Source: Salibacterium lacus (GTDB lineage Bacteria; Bacillota; Bacilli; Bacillales; Marinococcaceae). Taken from it: DNA of 64,000 bases. The stretch lies in assembly GCF_042684865.1 (NCBI RefSeq), contig NZ_JBHUML010000002.1:1426001-1490000 (forward strand), read 5' to 3'. Both the position numbers and the translations under genes were made by a program. This document shows, piece by piece, positions 57,224-64,000 of the stretch. Numbering within the stretch: position 1 is the stretch's first letter; the number at the start of each line of letters is the position of its first letter. Below the pieces are notes generated by a model. The model was not told where the DNA came from and searched no databases. It saw only the letters and a program-made list of their open reading frames with translations.

Positions 57224-58384
57224 ATGGCAACGTACAGGCAATTGAAAAGCGGAAAATGGCAGGCAAGAGTGTCGGAAGACGGGAAAGAATTCTCTATTGG
57301 CACATACCGCACCAAAAAAGAAGCCAAAATTGCGGCGGCTTCAGCAGAAGAAAAGATTTATTACGGGCACACACTCGATGATAAGGAGAAGGCGTTCAAA
57401 GATTTGGCTGAAGAATGGCTGCACAACTACATGAAAAATAATCTGAAAGCGTCCACTTTCCGGAACTATGTGTCAGCTATTGAGCATCATATCCTGCCCT
57501 ATTTTGGAGAAAAGAAGGTAGTGCGTGTTAAGCGGAGTGATATTATTAAGTGGCTGAATGATTATGCTGAGTCCTATGACAAGAATGGGAAACCGAAATA
57601 CTCACACGGATCACGAAAACGATTTTTATCCATCTTGAAGAGCATTTTTCATTATGCTGCTTATGAGCTGGAAATATTGGAGAAAGACCCTTCAAAGAAG
57701 CTGAAAGCTCCGGTCAAAGATAAGGCAGGGGAAAGCGAAGAGGTGAAATATTTTTCGTTAAATGAACTGAATCAGCTTTTGGATTACATGGAAGGTTATC
57801 GGCACCAACGTTTCAGTGAATACCGGTTGTATTATGTGTTGATGTACTTTTTAAGCCAGACAGGGCTCCGCATCAGCGAAGCGTTAGCTCTGCGGTGGGA
57901 GGATTTGAATGGTGATAAACTTACCGTTGAACGGCAAACCAGCAGAGACGACAACAACAAAGTAGTCATCACATCGCTGAAGAACTCTTCCAGTTACCGC
58001 ACCATTAAATTAGACCAAGATGTTCTGAAGGAACTAAAAAAATTCAAATTGGTTCAAAATCAGATGCTGCTTCAATATACTGCTTTTAAGCAAAATGAAG
58101 ACGGAATCATCTTTCAAAACTGTTTCGGCAATTACCTCACTCCTTCGACCATCAGAGAAAGCATGCAGCGTTACTGTAGGTTGGCAGGTGTTAGTTATAA
58201 GGGCACGCACGGCTTCAGGCATACGCACGCTGTGTTACTGTTGGAGGCTGGCGCCACGATTAAATATGTATCCCAGAGGCTTGGCCACAAAACCATTAAA
58301 ACAACAGCCGATACGTATCTTGATATCACCGATAAAATAGAAGAAGACGAACTTCAAAAGTTCGCCTCCTACACGAGAAGATAA
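57224..58384 (+). CDS. int: Tyrosine-family site-specific integrase
   Basis: A 386-residue recombinase. An N-terminal arm-binding domain (AP2-like: YRQLKSGKWQARVSEDGKEF, about 1-45), a core-binding SAM-like domain (about 62-155) and a catalytic domain with Arg in GLRISEALALRW, HGFRHTHAVLLLEAG, LGHKTIKTT and the Tyr in TADTYLDIT. The gene faces attR, 87 bases away, and converges on sufB. It acts on the 33-base core; the 19-base repeats are likely arm sites. Confidence 0.95.
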   Translation: MATYRQLKSGKWQARVSEDGKEFSIGTYRTKKEAKIAAASAEEKIYYGHTLDDKEKAFKDLAEEWLHNYMKNNLKASTFRNYVSAIEHHILPYFGEKKVVRVKRSDIIKWLNDYAESYDKNGKPKYSHGSRKRFLSILKSIFHYAAYELEILEKDPSKKLKAPVKDKAGESEEVKYFSLNELNQLLDYMEGYRHQRFSEYRLYYVLMYFLSQTGLRISEALALRWEDLNGDKLTVERQTSRDDNNKVVITSLKNSSSYRTIKLDQDVLKELKKFKLVQNQMLLQYTAFKQNEDGIIFQNCFGNYLTPSTIRESMQRYCRLAGVSYKGTHGFRHTHAVLLLEAGATIKYVSQRLGHKTIKTTADTYLDITDKIEEDELQKFASYTRR

Positions 58385-58390
58385 TTGGAA

Positions 58391-58409
58391 TCGGCACAAA
58401 ATCGGCACG
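58391..58409. repeat. Integrase arm-type repeat at the right end
   Basis: Identical to 22742-22760, in the same orientation: two TCGGCAC units 11 bases apart, 62 bases from attR. Confidence 0.75.
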
Positions 58410-58471
58410 ACCTTTTTATCTTCTCTTTATTAAAACCCTCTAATCCCTTTCAATCAAGGGCTTTGTTAAGC

Positions 58472-58504
58472 TTAACCGATGGAGCCTTCCATTTCGAAAC
58501 GGAT
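58472..58504. other. Prophage right attachment site attR
   Basis: 33 bases identical to attL, including the stop codon and last ten codons of sufB. The intact gene is kept on this side. Confidence 0.93.
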
Positions 58505-59869
58505 AAGGCGGTTCATTTCAACCGCATATTCCATTGGAAGTTCTTTCGTAAATGGTTCGATAAAGCCCATCACGATCATTTCCACCGCTTCTTCTTCCGA
58601 TACACCGCGGCTCATTAGATAGAAGAGTTGTTCTTCCGACACTTTGGAAACCGTGGCTTCGTGTTCAAGAGCGATGTTATTGTTCATGATTTCGTTATAC
58701 GGGATGGTATCTGACGTGGACTCGTTGTCCATAATCAGCGTATCACATTCCACTTTCGATTTGGAGCCTTCCGATTTTCGTCCGAAGTGCGCGATACCGC
58801 GGTACGTTACCTTGCCTCCGTGTTTGGAGATCGACTTCGAAACGATCGTGGAAGAGCAGTTCGGAGCCAGATGCATCACTTTCGCACCGGCGTCCTGGTG
58901 CTGGTTTTTACCTGCAATCGCAATGGAAAGGATGGTTCCTTTCGCCCCTTCGCCGGTCATCATAACCGACGGATATTTCATTGTGAGCTTGGATCCGATA
59001 TTACCGTCGACCCATTCCATCGTTGCACCGGCAGCTGCAGTAGCACGCTTAGTCACCAGGTTATACACGTTCGGAGCCCAGTTCTGAATGGTTGTATAAC
59101 GGCAGTAGGCGTTTCGTTTTACCGAAATCTCAACAACAGCGCTGTGAAGGGAGTCCGTATTGTAAACCGGAGCCGTGCAGCCTTCCACATAGTGAACCGA
59201 GCTGTCTTCATCCGCGATGATAAGCGTCCGCTCAAACTGTCCCATGCTTTCCGAATTGATACGGAAATAAGCCTGCAGCGGCGTTTCTGTCTTCACGCCT
59301 TTTGGAACATAGATGAACGATCCGCCGGACCATACTGCAGAGTTCAGAGCCGAGAACTTATTATCTGATGGCGGAATGATTTTGCCGAAATGTTCTCTGA
59401 AGAGATCTTCATTTTCTTTCAGAGCTGTATCTGTATCTTTAAATACGATACCCATATCTTCAAGATCTTCCTGAAGGTTGTGGTACACCACTTCCGATTC
59501 ATACTGCGCGGATACACCGGCAAGGTATTTCTGCTCAGCTTCAGGGATTCCGAGTTTATCAAACGTATTCTTGATTTCTTCCGGTACTTCATCCCATGAT
59601 GTTTCTGAGCGCTCGGAAGGTTTTACATAATACGTGATATCGTCAAAGTCAAGGCCTGACAGGTCTCCGCCCCATTGCGGTGTCGGCATCTTATAGAACG
59701 TTTCCAGTGCTTTCAGACGGAAGTCCAGCATCCATTGCGGTTCTTCTTTCATATTGGAAATTTCACGAACAACGTTTTCTGTCAGTCCCCGCTCAGAACG
59801 GAAAACCGAGACGTCTTTATCATGAAACCCGTACTGGTACTCTTCCATTTCCGGCATTTGCTTAGCCAT
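58472..59869 (-). CDS. sufB: Fe-S cluster assembly protein SufB
   Basis: A 465-residue SufB: YQYGFHDKDVSVFRSERGL at the start, the beta-helix with VHYVEGCTAPVYNTDSLHSAVVEI, TVSKVSEEQLFYLMSRG and the C-terminal FTKELPMEYAVEMNRL. SufB forms the SufBCD scaffold with SufC and SufD. The end of the gene is the phage integration site; the last residues (RFEMEGSIG) are normal, so the protein is not changed. Last gene of the operon. Confidence 0.97.
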   Translation of the reverse strand: MAKQMPEMEEYQYGFHDKDVSVFRSERGLTENVVREISNMKEEPQWMLDFRLKALETFYKMPTPQWGGDLSGLDFDDITYYVKPSERSETSWDEVPEEIKNTFDKLGIPEAEQKYLAGVSAQYESEVVYHNLQEDLEDMGIVFKDTDTALKENEDLFREHFGKIIPPSDNKFSALNSAVWSGGSFIYVPKGVKTETPLQAYFRINSESMGQFERTLIIADEDSSVHYVEGCTAPVYNTDSLHSAVVEISVKRNAYCRYTTIQNWAPNVYNLVTKRATAAAGATMEWVDGNIGSKLTMKYPSVMMTGEGAKGTILSIAIAGKNQHQDAGAKVMHLAPNCSSTIVSKSISKHGGKVTYRGIAHFGRKSEGSKSKVECDTLIMDNESTSDTIPYNEIMNNNIALEHEATVSKVSEEQLFYLMSRGVSEEEAVEMIVMGFIEPFTKELPMEYAVEMNRLIRFEMEGSIG

Positions 59870-60007
59870 TATTGAATGACCTCCTTTTTAGAAAAATCCA
59901 TAGAATTTTTCGGTTTTCTGCCGTTGTACAAGGTTATCGGGTTCTATCTTCCATTATAGGGGCTATCCCCCTATGAATGAAAGGCATATCGCTGTTTTTC
60001 CTGCAAA

Positions 60008-60457
60008 TCAGTCGGTTTCTTCTTCTTCACCGAGGCCCTTTTCCATGGCCTTCCATGCAAGTGTAGCACACTTTATCCTTGCAGGGAACTTTGTCACACC
60101 CTGCAGCGCTTCAATATCGCCAAGATCATATTTTTCATCATCATAATCCTCACCCTGCACCATCTGCGAAAAGATGTCGGACATTTCCAGGGCATTTTCC
60201 ACCGGCTGTCCTTTGACGGCCTCTGTCATCATAGAGGCGGAGGAAAGACTGATGGAGCATCCTTCTCCGACGAATTTAGCGTCTGAGATTTTGTCCCCTT
60301 CCACTTTCAGCTGCAGCTGAATCCGGTCGCCGCAGGTGGGATTATTCATATTCACATGGAGAGTTTCCCCTTCCATGTCCCCTTTATTGCGGGGGTTTTT
60401 GTAGTGATCCATAATGACCTGACGGTAAAGGGTATCGAGATTACTATGCGAAGACAT
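60008..60457 (-). CDS. sufU: Sulfur-relay protein SufU
   Basis: A 149-residue IscU-like protein that takes sulfur from SufS in Gram-positive bacteria. The zinc/sulfur ligands are in NPTCGDRIQ, EGCSISLSSASMM and RIKCATLAW. The gene overlaps the 3' end of sufS by 14 bases; ATG 60457 follows GGAG. It ends 138 bases before sufB. Confidence 0.95.
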   Translation of the reverse strand: MSSHSNLDTLYRQVIMDHYKNPRNKGDMEGETLHVNMNNPTCGDRIQLQLKVEGDKISDAKFVGEGCSISLSSASMMTEAVKGQPVENALEMSDIFSQMVQGEDYDDEKYDLGDIEALQGVTKFPARIKCATLAWKAMEKGLGEEEETD

Positions 60458-61667
60458 CACCAAAATACTCCTTTGTTTTTATTAAACCTTCCGTAAGGGC
60501 ATCAACATCTTCTTTCGAGTTATAGATATAAAAGCTCGCCCTTGCCGTCGCCACCACATTCAGCCATTTCATGAGCGGCTGCGCGCAGTGATGGCCCGCC
60601 CGGACCGCGATTCCTTCAATATCAAGTGCAGTAGCCGCATCATGAGGGTGCAGCTCATCCACATTAAACGTAACAAGAGCAGCGCGTGTCTTCGGACCGT
60701 AAATGTGAATGCCGTCGATTTCTTTCAAGCTCTGCAGAGCATACTGCGCGAGCTCTTCTTCATGGGCTTCGACATTTTCCATACCGATGTCCTCAAGAAA
60801 ATCAATTGCAGCGCCGAGACCGATCGCCCCTGCAATAATAGGAGTCCCGCCTTCGAATTTCCACGGAATATCCTTCCACGTGGAATCATACAGGTCGACA
60901 AAATCAATCATCTCCCCTCCGAATTCCACCGGTTCCATTTTTTCAAGAAGACGTTTCTTTCCGTACAGCACGCCGATACCGGTCGGGCCGCCCATCTTGT
61001 GACCGGAAAAAGCAAAAAAGTCACAGTCAAGATCCTGAACGTCCACTCTCATGTGCGGCACGCTCTGCGCCCCATCCACCACAGTTACCGCATCATGCTG
61101 ATGCGCAATCTGCGTGATTTCCTTAATCGGGTTGATGGTTCCAAGTACATTGGACACGTGGCTGACGGCCACGATTTTTGTGTCGGCCGTAATAGTGCGG
61201 CGGACATCCTCAAGAGAAAGCGTTCCATCTTCCTGCATCGGCATATACTTCAGGGAAGCTCCTGTCGCCTTGGCTGCCTGCTGCCACGGAATGATGTTGC
61301 TGTGGTGCTCCATCGGTGTCAGCACAATTTCATCGCCTTCCTGCAGCACGGACCGCCCGTAGCTGTACGCCACGGTGTTAATGGCAGTCGTTGTACCGCG
61401 CGTGAAAATCACTTCACGGGCTTTTGGCGCATGGATAAAGGAGCGTACCTTTTCCCTGGCTCCTTCGTAACCATCCGTTGCCAGACTTCCTAGTGTGTGA
61501 ACACCGCGGTGCACGTTGGAGTTGTAGCGGCGGTAATAATCTTCCACCGCTTCAATCACCTTATTCGGCTTCTGGGAGGTGGCGGCGCTGTCCAGATAGA
61601 CGAGGGGACTCCCGTTAACCTCCTGTTGAAGGATAGGAAATTGTTGTTTGATTTCCTTTACATCCAT
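60444..61667 (-). CDS. sufS: Cysteine desulfurase SufS
   Basis: A 407-residue PLP enzyme that removes sulfur from cysteine. The PLP lysine is in SGHKMGGPTGIGVLYG and the catalytic cysteine loop is RAGHHCAQPLM; VYLDSAATSQKP and FTRGTTTAINTVA are also typical. Its start overlaps the sufD stop by one base. Confidence 0.97.
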   Translation of the reverse strand: MDVKEIKQQFPILQQEVNGSPLVYLDSAATSQKPNKVIEAVEDYYRRYNSNVHRGVHTLGSLATDGYEGAREKVRSFIHAPKAREVIFTRGTTTAINTVAYSYGRSVLQEGDEIVLTPMEHHSNIIPWQQAAKATGASLKYMPMQEDGTLSLEDVRRTITADTKIVAVSHVSNVLGTINPIKEITQIAHQHDAVTVVDGAQSVPHMRVDVQDLDCDFFAFSGHKMGGPTGIGVLYGKKRLLEKMEPVEFGGEMIDFVDLYDSTWKDIPWKFEGGTPIIAGAIGLGAAIDFLEDIGMENVEAHEEELAQYALQSLKEIDGIHIYGPKTRAALVTFNVDELHPHDAATALDIEGIAVRAGHHCAQPLMKWLNVVATARASFYIYNSKEDVDALTEGLIKTKEYFGDVFA

Positions 61668-62977
61668 CAGTAGACTTTCCTTTCAATGACTTCCGTCAGA
61701 CGTTCTTTAACAGCCTGAATCGGCAGCTCATTAACAACCGGCGCAAGGAAACCGTGAATAATCAGACGTTCCGCTTCGGTTCTTGAAATACCACGGCTCA
61801 TCATATAGAACATCTGCATCGGGTCAACCCGGCCTACAGACGCAGCATGTCCTGCTGTTACATCGTCCTCATCAATCAACAGAATCGGGTTGGCATCGCC
61901 GCGGGCACGTTCGCTGAGCATCAGAACGCGTTCTGTCTGCTGTCCGTCCGCTTTTGTCCCGCCGTGTTTGATTTCTGTCACTCCGTTGAAAATCGAGGAA
62001 GCATGATCTTTCATAACACCGTGGGTCAAAATATGACCGACGGAGTTTTTACCGTAATGGATAATATCGGTCCAGAAGTTCTGACTCTGATCCCCGCGTC
62101 CGATAGAAACAGATTTCGTATCGGCGTGTGAACCATCGCCCTGAAGTATGGTGGTATTGTCGGAAACAGTATTTCCTTCATTCATCTGGCCGACTGCCCA
62201 TTCAAGATGGCCGTCCTTTTCCACCCGGCCGCGGCGGTTCACATACGTTGTGACACCTTTTTCGAAATGATCCACGGCACCGTAGGAGACCTTGGCATTC
62301 TGACCGACATACACCTCGGAAATGATGTTGGCTGCAGCCGAGTGCTCTCTGTCAAAAGAAGCGTAGTTTTCAAGGTAAGTGACGTTACTATTGTCTTCGG
62401 CAGCAATAATAACGTGATTGAAAAGACCAGCTTCCGGATCATGCTGCCAGTAAATCGTCTGAAGCGGCACTTCCACGGTTACGTTTTTCGGTACGTATAT
62501 GAACGTACCTCCGTTCAGAAGGGCCACATGCAGCGCCGTCAGACGGTGTTCATCAACGCCTACAACACTTCCCATAAAGTAATTTTTGAGAAGATCGCTG
62601 TGCTCTCTTGCCGCTGTTTCTATATCGAGAAACAGAACACCCTGCTCCTTGAGATAATTACTTTCTGTGCGGTAAATCGGCTTACCGTCACGGTATACAA
62701 TCAGATTCTGTTCTTCTGTGCTGCGGTCGATTAATTTCTGCACGTCTTCATGCAGTTCATCCACCGAATGGATGGCAGAGATTTCGCCCGGATCATGTTT
62801 AAATTCCGTAAAGTTCCACGTTTTGATGTTGGTCTTTTCGGGCTTTGGCAGGTTCAGCTCATCCGCCAGACGTATGGCTGTAACGCGCTGTTCTGTAAGC
62901 CACTCGGGCTCTCCGCGGTTTTGGGAGTATTCTCTTACGTAATTTTCGTCGTACGTCCATTTCGTATCCACTGACAT
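61667..62977 (-). CDS. sufD: Fe-S cluster assembly protein SufD
   Basis: A 436-residue SufD paralogue of SufB, with LNGGTFIYVPKNVTVEVPLQTIY, VSDNTTILQGDGSHADTKSVSIGRGDQSQNFW and GHAASVGRVDPMQMFYMMSRGIS. It forms the SufBCD scaffold. The gene is 17 bases after sufC. Confidence 0.97.
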   Translation of the reverse strand: MSVDTKWTYDENYVREYSQNRGEPEWLTEQRVTAIRLADELNLPKPEKTNIKTWNFTEFKHDPGEISAIHSVDELHEDVQKLIDRSTEEQNLIVYRDGKPIYRTESNYLKEQGVLFLDIETAAREHSDLLKNYFMGSVVGVDEHRLTALHVALLNGGTFIYVPKNVTVEVPLQTIYWQHDPEAGLFNHVIIAAEDNSNVTYLENYASFDREHSAAANIISEVYVGQNAKVSYGAVDHFEKGVTTYVNRRGRVEKDGHLEWAVGQMNEGNTVSDNTTILQGDGSHADTKSVSIGRGDQSQNFWTDIIHYGKNSVGHILTHGVMKDHASSIFNGVTEIKHGGTKADGQQTERVLMLSERARGDANPILLIDEDDVTAGHAASVGRVDPMQMFYMMSRGISRTEAERLIIHGFLAPVVNELPIQAVKERLTEVIERKVY

Positions 62978-62994
62978 TCTATTACCTCCCTCGC

Positions 62995-63780
62995 TTACGC
63001 CTGTTCGCCGACTTTTTCGTCTTCAATGCCGAGTTCTTCTTTAATCCAGTCGTACCCTTCGTCTTCAAGACGCTGCGCCAGTTCTGCACCACCGGATTTG
63101 ACGACGCGTCCCTGCATCATAACATGGACTTTGTCCGGAGTGATGTAGTTCAGAAGACGCTGATAGTGGGTGATGATAAGACAGCCGAAATCCGGTGATT
63201 TCATGGTGTTGATTCCTTTGGAAACAACTTTCAGCGCGTCAATGTCGAGTCCGGAGTCGATTTCATCAAGGATAGCGATTCTCGGTTCAAGCATAAGAAG
63301 CTGCAGAATTTCATTCCGCTTTTTCTCCCCGCCGGAAAAGCCTTCGTTCAGGTAACGCTGGGAAAAAGATTGATCAATTTCCAGATCATCCATTTTGCTG
63401 TCCATCTTTTTGATAAATTTCATCAGCGAAATCTCATCGCCTTCTTCACGGCCGGAGTTAATAGCCGAACGCATGAAGTCGGAGTTTGTCACACCGCTGA
63501 TTTCACTTGGGTACTGCATTGCAAGAAACATGCCGGCATGGGCGCGTTCGTCCACTTCCATTTCCAGAACATCTTTGCCGTCCAGAGAAACACTGCCCTG
63601 GGTAATATCATATCTTGGGTGACCCATGATTGCGGAAGCAAGTGTCGATTTACCGGTGCCGTTCGGACCCATGATTGCATGAATCTCGCCGCCGTTTATC
63701 TCCAAATCCAGTCCTTTGATAATTTCCGATCCGTCAATTTCTACATGCAGATCCTGAATCTTAAGGGTTGATCCTGCCAT
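62995..63780 (-). CDS. sufC: Fe-S assembly ATPase SufC
   Basis: A 261-residue ABC ATPase of the SufBCD complex: Walker A MGPNGTGKSTLAS, signature EGFSGGEKKRNEILQ, Walker B IAILDEIDSGLD. The frame is open for 20 codons upstream; ATG 63780 follows GGAGG at eight bases. First gene of the operon. Confidence 0.97.
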   Translation of the reverse strand: MAGSTLKIQDLHVEIDGSEIIKGLDLEINGGEIHAIMGPNGTGKSTLASAIMGHPRYDITQGSVSLDGKDVLEMEVDERAHAGMFLAMQYPSEISGVTNSDFMRSAINSGREEGDEISLMKFIKKMDSKMDDLEIDQSFSQRYLNEGFSGGEKKRNEILQLLMLEPRIAILDEIDSGLDIDALKVVSKGINTMKSPDFGCLIITHYQRLLNYITPDKVHVMMQGRVVKSGGAELAQRLEDEGYDWIKEELGIEDEKVGEQA

Positions 63781-63808
63781 CAGAAATACCTCCATCATAT
63801 CAATATTA

Positions 63809-63828
63809 AAGGAACATTCGCGTTCCTT
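63809..63828 (-). promoter_or_regulatory. Hairpin in the sufC leader
   Basis: AAGGAAC pairs perfectly with GTTCCTT across a six-base loop, between promoter and sufC. It has no T-run, so it is not a clear terminator; an RNA-level control or stability element is possible. Confidence 0.4.
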
Positions 63829-63841
63829 CGTGATTCTCAAT

Positions 63842-63858
63842 TTATTCTCATTATCATT
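63842..63858 (-). promoter_or_regulatory. Fur-box-like sequence at the suf promoter
   Basis: Minus-strand AATGATAATGAGAATAA starts within the -10 box and covers the transcription start. It resembles the GATAAT repeats of Fur boxes, though the right half is degenerate. Confidence 0.45.
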
Positions 63859-63884
63859 TTAAAACAAATTCAAATAGAGTTCAA
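63856..63884 (-). promoter_or_regulatory. Sigma-A promoter of the suf operon
   Basis: Minus-strand TTGAAC (63884-63879), 17 bases, TAAAAT (63861-63856), about 75 bases upstream of the sufC start. Confidence 0.7.
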
Positions 63885-63921
63885 GAAACACGGGTGTCTG
63901 TGTTTCAATAGAAAAGGGAGC

Positions 63922-63957
63922 CGCCCCTTTCAGGCTCAGCCCCCTTCACCACTTATC
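63922..63957 (-). terminator. Possible terminator of a gene beyond the window
   Basis: Minus-strand AAGGGGGCTGAGCC can pair with GGCTCCCTT, followed by TTC. It would end a minus-strand gene lying outside the window to the right. The T-run is short. Confidence 0.45.
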
Positions 63958-64000
63958 TTTTTTATTGTAACAAAAACGCGCGATTATTCAAAGGAAAAGC

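Larger units (their letters stand above)
22640..58471. mobile_element. HK97-type siphophage prophage (about 35.9 kb)
   Basis: Flanked by 33-bp att repeats and bearing a full set of modules: integrase and repressor, early regulators, recombination and replication, late activator, terminase, head, tail, lysis. Every expected class is represented with intact frames, so it may be inducible. GC content changes between modules: samples near 31 kb and 43 kb are 30-33% while the head region near 41 kb is about 50%, which suggests mosaic origin. The target, the 3' end of a protein gene rather than a tRNA, and the kwaBA-like cargo are the notable points. Confidence 0.95.

Noticed and set aside
58472..59869. 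Disruption of sufB by the prophage
   Set aside because: The att core carries the last codons and stop, and the protein end is normal, so SufB is intact; only the terminator is lost.

Overview
The window looks like the chromosome of a haloalkaliphilic member of the Bacillaceae. The two flanks follow the Bacillus subtilis yut-yun-suf gene order (dapF, yuzB, yutJ, yutI, thrB-thrC-hom, yutF-yutE, yutD, yutC, lipA, yunA, yunB, yunD, yunE, yunF, then sufBUSDC). The first fragment, the end of a futalosine-pathway enzyme (MqnE), is what alkaliphilic relatives such as the halodurans/clausii group carry and B. subtilis does not. Genus-level naming is inference.

Left flank (1-22606): housekeeping and metabolism. 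It holds dapF; a TetR regulator fused in frame to a type II NADH dehydrogenase (YutJ type); a NifU-like Fe-S scaffold; the hom-thrC-thrB operon behind a clear sigma-A promoter and an operator-like inverted repeat; yutE-yutF; glpX; yutD; a YhcN/YlaJ-type lipoprotein; lipA; the sporulation endopeptidase LytH; a sodium-dependent NSS transporter with its 35-residue small subunit; yunB; dfrA-thyA; an HD-GYP gene; yunD; yunE; and yunF.

Prophage (22607-58504, about 35.9 kb): a complete-looking HK97-type siphophage inserted in the 3' end of sufB. It is bounded by a 33-bp perfect direct repeat (attL 22607-22639, attR 58472-58504). A 19-bp repeat lies just inside both ends and probably binds integrase. 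From the right end it holds: integrase, ImmA-type peptidase and CI-like repressor (+ strand); a switch region with three matching operators; then on the - strand an early region (Cro, DUF771, AbrB and others), recombination (SbcC/Rad50-like ATPase, Bet), replication (MBL hydrolase, DnaD-like initiator with a repeat cluster that may be the origin, DnaB helicase), a RuvC-like resolvase, a sigma-like late activator, HNH-TerS-TerL, a fibre protein, portal, protease, capsid, connectors, tail genes with a programmed frameshift, holin and endolysin.

Cargo: between the late activator and the HNH/terminase genes sits an AT-rich two-gene cassette (42478-43961). One product resembles the DUF4868 protein KwaB and the other is a four-helix membrane protein resembling KwaA, so I read it as a Kiwa anti-phage system in the order kwaB-kwaA, coupled by a 4-base overlap to the HNH gene. 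Two more likely morons have their own promoter and terminator: a membrane-anchored DUF2334 protein (24288-25976) and a 50-residue basic peptide (22822-22974).

Right flank (58472-64000): sufC-sufD-sufS-sufU-sufB for Fe-S cluster assembly, with a sigma-A promoter and an adjacent Fur-box-like sequence. The prophage leaves the SufB protein intact because the repeat carries its last ten codons and stop, but it separates the operon from its original terminator, now 36 kb away at 22558-22590.
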